DNA of 64,000 nt from Pseudaquidulcibacter sp041917055 (GTDB lineage: Bacteria > Pseudomonadota > Alphaproteobacteria > Caulobacterales > Aquidulcibacteraceae). Below, piece by piece: positions 38,105 through 46,984 of the stretch. The stretch's first letter is position 1; every line of letters begins with the position of its first letter. Under the pieces are notes generated by a model. It saw only the letters and a list, made by a program, of their open reading frames with translations. It did no database searches and was not told the DNA's origin. A program made the position numbers and the translations under genes. Where the stretch lies: assembly GCA_041917055.1 (NCBI GenBank), contig JAYRYJ010000003.1, forward strand, positions 1 through 64,000, given 5' to 3'.

Positions 38105-39833
38105 GGGGTTTTTCTTCAATAGCAGAAGTTTGCAGAGCTGCAATATCGTGTTGCGGTGCAACACCCAAAATCGGGCCAATTCGTGAAATTATTTTGTTAA
38201 TCGCCGGGGCAATCGCCTCCCCTGCTTTTGCAGCACCACCTGATTTTGATCTAGGTTCAGACAAAAGCACTAAAACGACATATTGCGGATTATTTGACGG
38301 AAAAATTGCCGCAAAAGATGAAACATTGCGGTTTTTATCATAACCGTTTTTGGAGGCGATTTCCGCCGTTCCGGTTTTACCACCAACATCATATTGTGGC
38401 GCATCAGCAGCTTTGCCGGTCCCGTTTTTCACAACATCACGTAACAGCGACATAAGTATTTTTGACGTATCGGCACTTATGACTTGCACACCATTTGCTT
38501 GCGCGCCATCGGGGCGTTTAACGAATGTCGGCTTTAAATAAATGCCGCCATTGGCAATTGCGCCATAGGCCGCCGCCATTGCCAAAGGCGAAACAGCAAG
38601 ACCATGACCAAAAGATGCAGTCGCCGATTCGGCATAACCCCATTTGGCTGGTAAAATTGGTGCCGCACTCTTTATTTCGGCATTTACCCTTTGGGTTAGG
38701 CCCAATTGTTTAAAAAATTCGATTAATCGTTCAAAGCCCACGACCCGTGCGATGGATGCAGTTCCGATATTTGACGAATGTTCCAAAATTTCGCGCGCGG
38801 TTAATGTTGGTTTTGAGCCGTGAAAATCACTAATTTCATAGTCGCCTGCTTTGAATTTTTGCGAAACATCAAATACGCTTTCCGGCGTGATTTTTTTATC
38901 CTGCAAGGCGACGGCAAAAGTGAAGGCTTTGAAAGTTGAACCCATTTCAAAAACTGAATTCAAGTAATTATTGCGCTGAATTTCCGCTTGGTCTTTGGCA
39001 TAGAAATTAGGATCAAAAAGCGGCCAAGACGAGGCGGCAAGAATTTCGCCATTATTGACATTCATTACGATTGCCGCACCCGAAACCGCTTTATATTCGA
39101 TGGCTGCAGTATTTAATTCACTATCGACAATATGCTGAACCTTTGCATCTATCGAGCTTATTAAGTCTAAATTATCGCGGCCCTTTAAGAAATCATCAAA
39201 CGCGTTTTCAAGACCCATAATGCCTTTGCCGCTATCATTGATGCCGCCCAATAAATGCCCTGCCAAAGTGCCGTGTGGATATACACGGCGTGGCTCGGTT
39301 TCAAATGCCAAACCAGGTTGCGCCAAATCCCAAACTTTTTGTTTTTGGATAGGTGTCAATTTGTGTTTAATGAACACCATTGATTTTTTTGAACTTAGTT
39401 TGGTGATCAATTCGCTTTCCGAAAACTCGGGAAAAACCAATCTTAAAGCGCGCGCGGTTTCGACCTTGTCCCAAATCTGTTTTGGAGTGGCATACAGTCC
39501 GTAAGACTGTAAAGTTGTTGCCAAGGTTTCACCGTTTCTATCCTTTATGTCTCGCCGCAAAACTTGCTTTTGCGCTTCGGCATTGGCACTTGATTGCGCC
39601 AAATTGAAAGGGCGTAGCATTGTTAAATAGAATAATCTTACGCTTATTACCGCAAAACCGCCCAAAAATAACAAAGCCAAAAATTGCGCCCTTATTTGTG
39701 GTGCATGGGTCGCACTTTTTGAATCATCATCTTTGGTTTCACTGAACGCAAAAACGTGACGTAAAGCGCTTTTAAGCCCCAAAAATATTTTCTTGAAATC
39801 CGGCTTTTGAAATTTATGGGTTTGCATTTGCAT
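38082..39833 (-). CDS. ftsI: Septal peptidoglycan transpeptidase (PBP3)
   Basis: I favour ATG 39833 (MQMQTHKF; ATG 39827 is also possible), overlapping the end of ftsL by about 20 bases; the frame extends to 39896. One membrane helix at about 50-70 (FLALLFLGGFAVISVRLFYL). The class B PBP transpeptidase motifs are SxxK in EMGSTFKAF, SxN in EHSSNIGTA, and KTG in VGGKTGTAEI. It cross-links septal peptidoglycan with FtsW. The extreme C-terminus LGSGPIN and the TAA stop are encoded by the terminal repeat of the palindromic element, so the native 3' end was probably altered. Confidence 0.95.
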   Translation of the reverse strand: MQMQTHKFQKPDFKKIFLGLKSALRHVFAFSETKDDDSKSATHAPQIRAQFLALLFLGGFAVISVRLFYLTMLRPFNLAQSSANAEAQKQVLRRDIKDRNGETLATTLQSYGLYATPKQIWDKVETARALRLVFPEFSESELITKLSSKKSMVFIKHKLTPIQKQKVWDLAQPGLAFETEPRRVYPHGTLAGHLLGGINDSGKGIMGLENAFDDFLKGRDNLDLISSIDAKVQHIVDSELNTAAIEYKAVSGAAIVMNVNNGEILAASSWPLFDPNFYAKDQAEIQRNNYLNSVFEMGSTFKAFTFAVALQDKKITPESVFDVSQKFKAGDYEISDFHGSKPTLTAREILEHSSNIGTASIARVVGFERLIEFFKQLGLTQRVNAEIKSAAPILPAKWGYAESATASFGHGLAVSPLAMAAAYGAIANGGIYLKPTFVKRPDGAQANGVQVISADTSKILMSLLRDVVKNGTGKAADAPQYDVGGKTGTAEIASKNGYDKNRNVSSFAAIFPSNNPQYVVLVLLSEPRSKSGGAAKAGEAIAPAINKIISRIGPILGVAPQHDIAALQTSAIEEKPLGSGPIN

Positions 39834-40161
39834 TCCCGCCTGTTTCTGGTGTTTTGTTATCACTGGTTGTTTGCACAGGCATTGGCGCAATTTCATTCAA
39901 TTCGCTAAGAGTCTTTATTCGTTGCGGATCGATTGGTTTTAAACCTAATTCATTTTGCGCGGTTTTCTCAATGCGTGAAAAGTCGCTTAAATATGCCAAT
40001 TCGGCGCGCAAAGTGCGGATTGCTTTTTCTTCTTTTGCGATTTCAGAATTTAGATTGCGGACATTGTCGCGCATTTTGTCGGCCTGCGCCTTGGCCCAAT
40101 ACAATGGCACAAGACAAGCAAAAAAACCGACCCAAAGAAAAATATGTTTATGTTTCACCAC
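39814..40161 (-). CDS. ftsL: Cell division protein FtsL
   Basis: A 115-residue bitopic protein: one membrane helix at about 6-23 (IFLWVGFFACLVPLYWA) followed by a coiled-coil (about 27-65, MRDNVRNLNSEIAKEEKAI and on) and NELGLKPIDPQRIKTL, which is the alphaproteobacterial FtsL pattern. It links FtsQ/B to FtsW/I in the divisome. Position between rsmH and ftsI confirms the call. Confidence 0.88.
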   Translation of the reverse strand: MVKHKHIFLWVGFFACLVPLYWAKAQADKMRDNVRNLNSEIAKEEKAIRTLRAELAYLSDFSRIEKTAQNELGLKPIDPQRIKTLSELNEIAPMPVQTTSDNKTPETGGNANANP

Positions 40162-40219
40162 AGCGCGTCAATTATGGTAAAAATTTAGTGAAGAAAGTGT
40201 TACCCCAATACTAATATTT

Positions 40220-41134
40220 TCAAGTTTTTCGCACAATTGCGCGCAATTTTGCACTGCGGGATCTGGCGTTAATTTCCAATTCTTTTTGCGACGGCAAAAT
40301 CGGTTTTTTATTAATAAATTCAAAGTCCTTTTCTTGGCTTTCCATAATGGGCGAATAGCGCGACGCGGCTTCGGCTTTACACATTGAATTCATGAAGTTT
40401 TTCACTATTCTGTCTTCAAGCGAGTGAAACGTGACGACCACCAAACGACCTCCCTTTTTTAACAATTTCACGCTTTCAGAAAGCGCGGTTTCCAATTCAC
40501 TTAATTCATCATTAACATAAATTCTCAGGGCCTGAAAAACACGGGTTGCGGGGTGGATTTTTTCTTTTTTATGACCATATACCCGCTCGCAAAGTGATGC
40601 CAATTGCAAAGTGTTGGTGAAGGGCGTTACGGCGCGGTCATTGACAATGGCGCGCGCAATGCGGCGGGAGTTTTTTTCTTCGCCGTATTCCCAAAATATT
40701 TTTGATAACTCGACCTCGGACAAATTTGCCAAAACCTCGGCGGCACTTTGCCCTTCGCCCATACGCATATCTAAAGGGCCATCGCGCACAAAGCTAAAGC
40801 CCCTGTCTGCCTCGTCTATTTGATAACTAGAGACGCCAATATCCATAACAATTGCGTCGATTTCCGACAATCCCAAATCACCGATTTTTGAGAATGGCGT
40901 TTCGATTAATTGCAATCTATCACCAAATTCCTTTTGCATTTCCAGGCCGCGCGAGATTGCTGTTGGGTCGCGATCAAGGCCGATTAATTTGCAATTCGCG
41001 CTTTCCAAAAATGAGCGCGAATAGCCACCGCCACCAAAGGTGCAATCGATAATAGTTTCTCCGTCGCGCGCAGAGATCGCCGCCATTACTTCAGGCAACA
41101 TTACAGGAAAATGACCGGAATTTTGAGAATTCAT
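40220..41134 (-). CDS. rsmH: 16S rRNA (cytosine1402-N4)-methyltransferase
   Basis: A 304-residue enzyme of the MraW family methylating C1402 of 16S rRNA. Motifs: HFPVMLPEVMAAI, DCTFGGGGYSRSFL (SAM site), DIGVSSYQIDEADRGFSF, GPLDMRMGEGQSA, HPATRVFQALRIYVNDEL, and FHSLEDRIVKNFM. It is the first gene of the dcw cluster here; mraZ, its usual upstream partner, is absent and replaced by a secreted hypothetical 53 bases away. Confidence 0.97.
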   Translation of the reverse strand: MNSQNSGHFPVMLPEVMAAISARDGETIIDCTFGGGGYSRSFLESANCKLIGLDRDPTAISRGLEMQKEFGDRLQLIETPFSKIGDLGLSEIDAIVMDIGVSSYQIDEADRGFSFVRDGPLDMRMGEGQSAAEVLANLSEVELSKIFWEYGEEKNSRRIARAIVNDRAVTPFTNTLQLASLCERVYGHKKEKIHPATRVFQALRIYVNDELSELETALSESVKLLKKGGRLVVVTFHSLEDRIVKNFMNSMCKAEAASRYSPIMESQEKDFEFINKKPILPSQKELEINARSRSAKLRAIVRKT

Positions 41135-41186
41135 ATGGTCTTAATACACGATTTTACATTTTGGCGCGTGTTAATTTCATTTGCGT

Positions 41187-41777
41187 CTATTCTTGGAATT
41201 CATAGATATTTCGACACAATTTAATTTTCTCATCTTCAAGCAATTTGCGCATTTCAGGCTCTATCGCTTTGAAATCAGACTGCATTTTGGCAATATCAAG
41301 GCTGATTTCAACTGATTTTGTGCCATCAATCACTTTGACTTTTTCGCCGCGCATTATTGCCATTGCAATTTGGGGCGGTTTCAAAGCCGGGCCAAAGTTT
41401 GCGGCGCTGGCAAGAAATATGTAACCATCTGCCTTCAAATCCTTATAATTTACGATAATTTTTGAATCCGCAGATTTTGGCTCTATGGCGCGCGAAATTT
41501 TGACATCCGGTGCGCCGCCGCCTTTCCCTGCCCTTATCGGGCGTCTGATTGTAAGATTTAACGGCAAATCAGAAGTGCCGACTTTGTAAGTCAATTCTAC
41601 ATCATAAGAAAAATTCTTTAGCGGGCTAATAAAATATTCTGCGCCGCTTGGTGCCTTTGCGCGCTTCAAGCATTTTGGCAATGTATTAACCGGCTTAACA
41701 TACCCCTGCGACACGGCGGCATTGATGCCCAATAAAGGCATAAGCATCAAAACCGAAAAAACGCGCAAAATCTTCAT
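41187..41777 (-). CDS. Exported hypothetical protein
   Basis: A 196-residue protein with a signal peptide ending near GINAAVSQ. It has two to three cysteines and an alternating hydrophobic pattern suggesting a beta-rich fold, but no motif I recognise. It lies 52 bases upstream of rsmH on the same strand, so it may share the dcw promoter; its position is where mraZ normally sits. Confidence 0.55.
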   Translation of the reverse strand: MKILRVFSVLMLMPLLGINAAVSQGYVKPVNTLPKCLKRAKAPSGAEYFISPLKNFSYDVELTYKVGTSDLPLNLTIRRPIRAGKGGGAPDVKISRAIEPKSADSKIIVNYKDLKADGYIFLASAANFGPALKPPQIAMAIMRGEKVKVIDGTKSVEISLDIAKMQSDFKAIEPEMRKLLEDEKIKLCRNIYEFQE

Positions 41778-41825
41778 TATTCATACCTCAATCACCGCAA
41801 TTGATACGCATTATTATGGCATAAT

Positions 41826-42689
41826 TCAGGCGCATTCATTTTTCAACCAATTTGCAAAAACAATCATGGTTTCATTCATTGGTTTTTCAATATGGTGGGT
41901 TAGGTAATATGCGCCCACTTGGGTTTCTATGACAAATGGTTGAATTAATTCACCTTTATTAATCTCACTTGCAAACATTTCGCGCGGCAAAAGGCCAATC
42001 CCGTGCCCTAAAATTGCTGCTTCAGCGATTGAGCGCGAATTATCAAAAACTGCACCATTTGCAAAAATATCGCCAATATTTGCGGCGGCAAACCATTTCG
42101 ACCATTCTTGCTTTCTATGCGATCGTAAAAGTTGAAATTGCGCCAAGTCTGTTGGTGCTTTCAATTTCGTCGCAATTTCGCGCGAACATAATGGTGTGAA
42201 ATGGGGCTTCAAAAGTAGTTCGGATTTAAGTGCCAACCAGGCCCCTTCCCCAAATCTTATAGCGAAGTCCAAATGTTCATTTAAGACATCTGGCACATTA
42301 TTATTAATCTGCAGGCGCAATTCTATATTGGGATTCTGTGCATAAAATTTATCCAAACGCGGTAATAAAAACCCGATGGCAAAAGTGCCGACAACACCAA
42401 TATGCAAAACTTCTTTGCGTTCGACACCTTTGATAATTTCCAAAGCCCGCGAAATTTCACCCAAGGATTTAGCAATTATCGGCGCGAGGTTTGCACCATC
42501 ATCAGTCAAGGTCAGGCCGCGCGCGACGCGATTGAATAATGGCTTCCCTAAATATTCTTCCAAAGCCTTCACTTGGTGGGCAATTGCGGCTTGGGTTACG
42601 AATAGTTCTTTTGAGGCGGCGGTAAAATTCAAATGCCGTGCAGCGGCATCAAAAGCGCGTAAAAGGTTTAATGAAATCGCGGATAACAA
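41826..42689 (-). CDS. LysR-family regulator, AmpR-like
   Basis: About 287 residues starting at a TTG (42689; an upstream in-frame TTG lies at 42704). The N-terminal winged helix-turn-helix reads SLNLLRAFDAAARHLNFTAA and VTQAAIAHQVKALEEYLG, the AmpR/GcvA subgroup wording. The C-terminal part is a LysR effector-binding domain. It is divergent from a class A beta-lactamase, the classical ampR-bla arrangement in which the regulator senses muropeptides and activates bla (family knowledge). The spacer contains a dyad that could be its operator. Confidence 0.88.
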   Translation of the reverse strand: MLSAISLNLLRAFDAAARHLNFTAASKELFVTQAAIAHQVKALEEYLGKPLFNRVARGLTLTDDGANLAPIIAKSLGEISRALEIIKGVERKEVLHIGVVGTFAIGFLLPRLDKFYAQNPNIELRLQINNNVPDVLNEHLDFAIRFGEGAWLALKSELLLKPHFTPLCSREIATKLKAPTDLAQFQLLRSHRKQEWSKWFAAANIGDIFANGAVFDNSRSIAEAAILGHGIGLLPREMFASEINKGELIQPFVIETQVGAYYLTHHIEKPMNETMIVFANWLKNECA

Positions 42690-42706
42690 TGCTACCCCAT
42701 ACAAAA

Positions 42707-42734
42707 AGTATTATCTAATCAGATTTATCATACT
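42707..42734. promoter_or_regulatory. Probable LysR operator between ampR-like gene and bla
   Basis: Bases 42707-42734 form a dyad: AGTAT and ATACT at the ends and ATCT-AATC-AGAT inside. LysR regulators bind such imperfect T-N11-A palindromes in the divergent spacer. It is located about 18 bases from the regulator start and 50 bases before bla. Confidence 0.5.
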
Positions 42735-42784
42735 TTTACAAGGGTGTTGGCGCGTGTTATCTGTTCCACAAATGGGAGAAAAAT

Positions 42785-43711
42785 ATGTTTGATTTTTCAA
42801 AACGCGAATTTCTAATGGCATCTGGTTCGGCAATGCTTCTAAGCTCTTGTTCAGTTTTCGGCAAAAACGTAAAAATGCAAAACCAAGACCATGAAGGCCT
42901 AAAAGCACTGGAAAAGGCCAATGGTGGGCGGTTAGGTGTTTGCATTTTAGATACCAGCACTGGCAATTTGGTGGGGCACAGAATCAATGAGCGTTTTGGA
43001 ATGTGTTCAACATTTAAATTTGCCCTTGCCGCTATAATGTTGAAAGAAATCGAAATTGGCAAAACCACGCCGGAATTTGAGATTGCCATCGAAAAGCGCG
43101 GCCTAAAACCTTATGCCGATAGTGTTGAGGTCGCGCTCAAAACCGGAAAAATTTCCGTGAAAGACGCAATTATCGCCATTCAAAAGAATTCGGATAATAT
43201 CTCTGCCAATGGTCTTTTGGCCTATCTTGGTGGCCCACAAGCCATGACACAAAAGCTGCGTGAATTGGGCGATGAAACCACACGTCTTGATCGTATTGAA
43301 CCAGAAATGAATTTGGTTGCAGGTGATGGCGTTCATGACACAACAACACCCATTGCGTTCGCCAAAACCATGCAAAAAATCTTACTTGGCGATTATATGT
43401 CCACCGAAAATCGCAAATATTTGCTTGATTTAATGATTGCGACGCAAACCGGGAAAAAACGCCTTCGTGCCGGATTACGGCCTGAATGGATTGCAGGTGA
43501 CAAAACCGGAACCGGCGTTGACGATTCCGAACGCAAAATTCCCAATAAATATAATGATGTCGCAATTGTTTATGCGCCAAATAAAGCGCCGCATATTATC
43601 ACTTCTTATTATGAAGCAGATGGTGTTTATGATGAAATCCGTGACCAGGATCAAAAAGTCCTTGAAGAGGTCGGGCGAATTGCTGCGAAATTTATTGAGA
43701 ATGGCAAATAG
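42785..43711 (+). CDS. Class A beta-lactamase, Tat-type lipoprotein signal
   Basis: A 308-residue enzyme with all class A elements: the active serine in CSTFK (S70xxK), SDN in KNSDNISA, the omega loop RIEPEMN (Glu166, Asn170) and GDKTGTG. Gly is found where carbapenemases of the KPC/SME kind have the second cysteine, so no active-site disulfide is expected. The leader SKREFLMASGSAMLLSSC resembles a twin-arginine signal (KR variant) ending in a lipobox, suggesting a Tat-exported lipoprotein. GGGAGAA stands before ATG 42785. It is divergent from the LysR gene and followed by three more exported-protein genes. Confidence 0.93.
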   Translation: MFDFSKREFLMASGSAMLLSSCSVFGKNVKMQNQDHEGLKALEKANGGRLGVCILDTSTGNLVGHRINERFGMCSTFKFALAAIMLKEIEIGKTTPEFEIAIEKRGLKPYADSVEVALKTGKISVKDAIIAIQKNSDNISANGLLAYLGGPQAMTQKLRELGDETTRLDRIEPEMNLVAGDGVHDTTTPIAFAKTMQKILLGDYMSTENRKYLLDLMIATQTGKKRLRAGLRPEWIAGDKTGTGVDDSERKIPNKYNDVAIVYAPNKAPHIITSYYEADGVYDEIRDQDQKVLEEVGRIAAKFIENGK

Positions 43712-43756
43712 GAATCCAAGGCTTTATTTTGACAGAATTTGGGGTTAGAACGAAGC

Positions 43757-44821
43757 ATGAAGAAAATTTTGTTCGCGATTTTCGCAATTATTCTCGCCCC
43801 AATTTCCGCCAATGCCGAATGTCTCAAGGTCGAAGATGATCCGCAAATTGTCGTTTCGGACGCAGTTTTGCAATCACTCACGCAGATTTCCTATGGGCGT
43901 GAACAGATTTTTGAAGCTCTTAAACGCACTTCTGCTTTTGAAACTCTTGGTTGTTGGGCCGCACCTGTCGGTAATTTTGATGCGCAAACTCTTAGTGTTG
44001 GGGTTTTGCAATGGAATTACGGGCAAAATTCGCTTCAAGATTTGATGGCGCGCTATAAAGCAAGTTTTACAACGCCCGAAGAATTTGCAACCGAAATCAA
44101 AACAATAATGCCTTTATATGGCGAAGCAGTTTTCGCAGATGATTGCCTAATCACGCCGTTCGCACAAACCTGCAAAGATAAATTATTGGCGGCACAGCCG
44201 GAAAACAAATTGAATGCGGATATTCAGAAGGAATATGAAACCCTTTTCAATTCAGTAAAAATGCGCCAGATTCAGACCGATAAATTCAGCGAATTTCTTA
44301 TTGATATGGCGCCGAAACTTAATCTCCTTTTCGGCGTTGCACCGACGCAATTGCAAGTCGAATGGGGCATGGATGTTGCCATTCAACAGGGCTATATCAA
44401 ATATGGCGATAATCAATTGGCCTTTATCAATCCTGATGATGTCAAAAACGTTCGTAAATTATATGAAACCCTCACACCTGCACAAAAAAAGTTCCGTTCC
44501 ATGAGCATTATTCGTTGGTATTCGGGACTTTGTGGTTCGATTTATCAAGGCATTAATGATGCGACATGCAATTTTAATATCAAGAATTGGTGCGCAGTGG
44601 TCAATAAGGGCCTCAGTGACGAACAATTCGACCTATTAAACCTAACTTTTGTCCGTTCACGCATCGCCCAAGGTCAATCAGGCCGCTGGCAGGCAAATGC
44701 TTTTTCGCGTCGCACGAAATTAGTTCTTAACACCGGTAAAGTCGGACCAAATGAATTGCCATTGCCTAAAGGCGTGAAGAAAACCAAAAAGTGTGATGCT
44801 TATTTAATGCCGGTGAAGTGA
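43757..44821 (+). CDS. Exported protein, possibly lysozyme/chitosanase-fold
   Basis: 354 residues from ATG 43757 (MKKILFAIFAIILAPISANA is a clean signal peptide; the six residues before it are not needed). The segment TLGCWAAPVGNFDAQTLSVGVLQWNYGQNSLQ (read as positions 58-89) resembles lysozyme-superfamily cores where a Glu is followed by a G-N-F-D..S.G.LQWN strand pair; the Glu of SAFET would be the acid. Four cysteine pairs are likely. If real, it cleaves glycan strands in the periplasm. This resemblance is by eye only. It lies 45 bases after bla and just before the Sel1 pair. Confidence 0.45.
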   Translation: MKKILFAIFAIILAPISANAECLKVEDDPQIVVSDAVLQSLTQISYGREQIFEALKRTSAFETLGCWAAPVGNFDAQTLSVGVLQWNYGQNSLQDLMARYKASFTTPEEFATEIKTIMPLYGEAVFADDCLITPFAQTCKDKLLAAQPENKLNADIQKEYETLFNSVKMRQIQTDKFSEFLIDMAPKLNLLFGVAPTQLQVEWGMDVAIQQGYIKYGDNQLAFINPDDVKNVRKLYETLTPAQKKFRSMSIIRWYSGLCGSIYQGINDATCNFNIKNWCAVVNKGLSDEQFDLLNLTFVRSRIAQGQSGRWQANAFSRRTKLVLNTGKVGPNELPLPKGVKKTKKCDAYLMPVK

Positions 44822-44840
44822 GATGTTGGGGCATAAACGA

Positions 44841-45791
44841 ATGAAAATAATCACCATTCTCATTTCGTGTTGGGTCCTTTCCACCAATTCGGCATTTGCA
44901 CAAGAAAGCCTTCCAAATGTTTACGACCCACCCATTATCTTGCCCTCGAAGCCAGCTTCTGCAGAATTGAAACCGTATAAGGTTGACCCCGTTCTTGACA
45001 AAAGCTGCAAGGCAAAGGATTCAACATCATGTTTTCAATTGGCAAACAATGCGATATTGCAAAGTGAGTTTAAGAAGGCACATGAATATTATCTCAAAGC
45101 ATGCGCCTTAAACCATTTCCGAGCCTGCGAATCAGTTGGCGTTGATTTTGCTATTGGCGTTGGTGCGGCAAAATCCTATTATGACGCGATAAAATATTAC
45201 CAAAAAGCCTGCAATGGCAAAGAATATTCGTCTTGTTTTGCAATTGGCAAATTCTACCTTAAGGGGCAAGGCGTCAAAAAATCAATTAAGAAAGCTGACA
45301 AGTATTTTGAGATGGCCTGCAATACAAATGTTCAGTACCTTTGCAGGGCAAATGCCGACCTTTTTTTCGATGGCAAAATCATTGCTGCTGATAATAAGAA
45401 AGCAATTCAAAACCTGGAAATCGGGTGCAACGGCAGTGATTTTTACGCCTGCACGTATTTAGGTGCAATTTATTTTGAGGGCAAAAAAGCCGATAAAGAC
45501 GTTTCCAAATCCGTGTATTATCATAAGCGCGCTTGCGATAATCACGAATATTATTCGTGCGGCCTTTTGGGCGAAGCCTATGAAAAAGCTGACGAGAGCA
45601 AAAAAGACTATTCCAAGGCCGCAAAATATTATGAAATTGCGTGTGAAAACGAAAGCATGGAATTTTGCCAAAATATAGGAATTCTATACAAAAAGGGCCT
45701 TGGCGTTGAAGCAAACCAACAAAAAGCGCGCGACTATTTTTGGAGAGCCTGTGATTATGGCTATGACGAGGCGTGCCGCGAAATTGAGTGA
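44841..45791 (+). CDS. Cysteine-rich Sel1-repeat protein, Hcp-like (copy 1)
   Basis: 316 residues from ATG 44841; I prefer this to ATG 44823 because the GGGGCATAAA ribosome-site context matches that of the paralogue downstream. The signal peptide ends near SAFAQ. The mature protein consists of about eight Sel1 (TPR-like) repeats of 36-38 residues, each with a CX7C pair (e.g. CALNHFRAC, CNGKEYSSC, CDNHEYYSC). This disulfide pattern is the hallmark of Helicobacter Hcp proteins, some of which were reported to bind or hydrolyse beta-lactams (established knowledge). It is co-directional with the beta-lactamase. Confidence 0.85.
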   Translation: MKIITILISCWVLSTNSAFAQESLPNVYDPPIILPSKPASAELKPYKVDPVLDKSCKAKDSTSCFQLANNAILQSEFKKAHEYYLKACALNHFRACESVGVDFAIGVGAAKSYYDAIKYYQKACNGKEYSSCFAIGKFYLKGQGVKKSIKKADKYFEMACNTNVQYLCRANADLFFDGKIIAADNKKAIQNLEIGCNGSDFYACTYLGAIYFEGKKADKDVSKSVYYHKRACDNHEYYSCGLLGEAYEKADESKKDYSKAAKYYEIACENESMEFCQNIGILYKKGLGVEANQQKARDYFWRACDYGYDEACREIE

Positions 45792-45861
45792 ATGCGATTC
45801 AATTTCTTGGTCGAAATTTTGCCATATTCCCCAATTATCAAGCCGCTTTCAGGGGGCATAA

Positions 45862-46818
45862 ATGAAGAAAATCGCGCTATTAATTTTGACATTCGTTTTC
45901 ACCACTTCGGCGGCAATGGCTCAAGAAGATTTTTCAAAATCTGATGATCCATATGTAAAACGCGTCCTCGAGGCCATTGAAAAACTTGAACTAGATAAAG
46001 TGTCGGCGATTTTAGAAGAAGGTTGCAATAATAAGAGCGCGCTTTCATGTTACCAATTAGGCAAAAATGCCAATGAAAACGGCGAATATACCCTTGGGCA
46101 TGGCTATTTCGTAAAATCGTGTGAACTCAACCATTTTGCAGGCTGTAAAGAAGTTGGTGCCAATTTTTCGGTCGGCGTGGGCGTTGAAAAATCATTGAGC
46201 AACGCAAAGAAATATTACCAAAAAGCCTGTGACGGCAAAAATTATGAATCTTGTTTTGCAATCGGAATGTCAATTCTTTCCAATCTTAAACACAATCAAA
46301 GCACAAAGCCGGATCCAGAAGCCAATCTATATTTTTCCTTGACCTGTAACGAGAAAGTTCAGACAATGTGCGTCGATTATGCCAATCTTTATTTCAATGG
46401 TGAATATGTAAAAGCAAGTAATAAAAGGGCCATTGAAATTCTTGAAATCGGTTGCAAAGGTAATGGCTTTGACGCCTGCCAAATCCTTGGTGAAACTTAC
46501 CATGCCGGCGAAAAAGTCAAAAAGGATTTGGTGAAATCCACCCAATATTTCGCGCGCGCATGTGACAATAAATATGACGCCGCATGTGGTGAATTGGGCC
46601 TTGCGTATCAAAATGGTGAAGGCATTGCCAAAGACACCAAAAAAGCCGCCCAGTATTTTGAAACCGCCTGCAATGCCGAATTCATGTATTATTGCCAAAC
46701 ATTGGGCATATCATACAAAAAAGGTGATGGCGTCGAAAAAAATATCGAAAAGGCAAATGAATTATTAACTCGCGCCTGCAGTTTCGGCCTAAATGATGCC
46801 TGTGATGCTATTGAATAG
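45862..46818 (+). CDS. Cysteine-rich Sel1-repeat protein, Hcp-like (copy 2)
   Basis: A 318-residue paralogue of the preceding gene with signal peptide ending near SAAMAQ and again eight CX7C repeats (CELNHFAGC, CDGKNYESC, CKGNGFDAC, CDNKYDAAC and others). Shared blocks such as YYQKACDGK and SCFAIG show the pair arose by tandem duplication. GGGGG precedes ATG 45862. Role as for copy 1: a periplasmic scaffold, substrate unknown. Confidence 0.85.
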   Translation: MKKIALLILTFVFTTSAAMAQEDFSKSDDPYVKRVLEAIEKLELDKVSAILEEGCNNKSALSCYQLGKNANENGEYTLGHGYFVKSCELNHFAGCKEVGANFSVGVGVEKSLSNAKKYYQKACDGKNYESCFAIGMSILSNLKHNQSTKPDPEANLYFSLTCNEKVQTMCVDYANLYFNGEYVKASNKRAIEILEIGCKGNGFDACQILGETYHAGEKVKKDLVKSTQYFARACDNKYDAACGELGLAYQNGEGIAKDTKKAAQYFETACNAEFMYYCQTLGISYKKGDGVEKNIEKANELLTRACSFGLNDACDAIE

Positions 46819-46984
46819 AGCATGAATTGCGACGAAATAGACAAATGAGGGCATTTTTGACCTTTTTGGCTAAAATTACTGTGCATTCTTGCCACACATG
46901 GCAAAATATTGTATTTTCGCTATTGATTTTGCCTGCAAAATATACAATTGGGCAAATTGTGCATTGCAGCATTTTTGGAAAATT

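Noticed and set aside
42785..43711. Carbapenemase of the KPC/SME kind
   Set aside because: The first cysteine precedes the active serine, but the partner position reads Gly after KTG-T, so the characteristic disulfide is missing.
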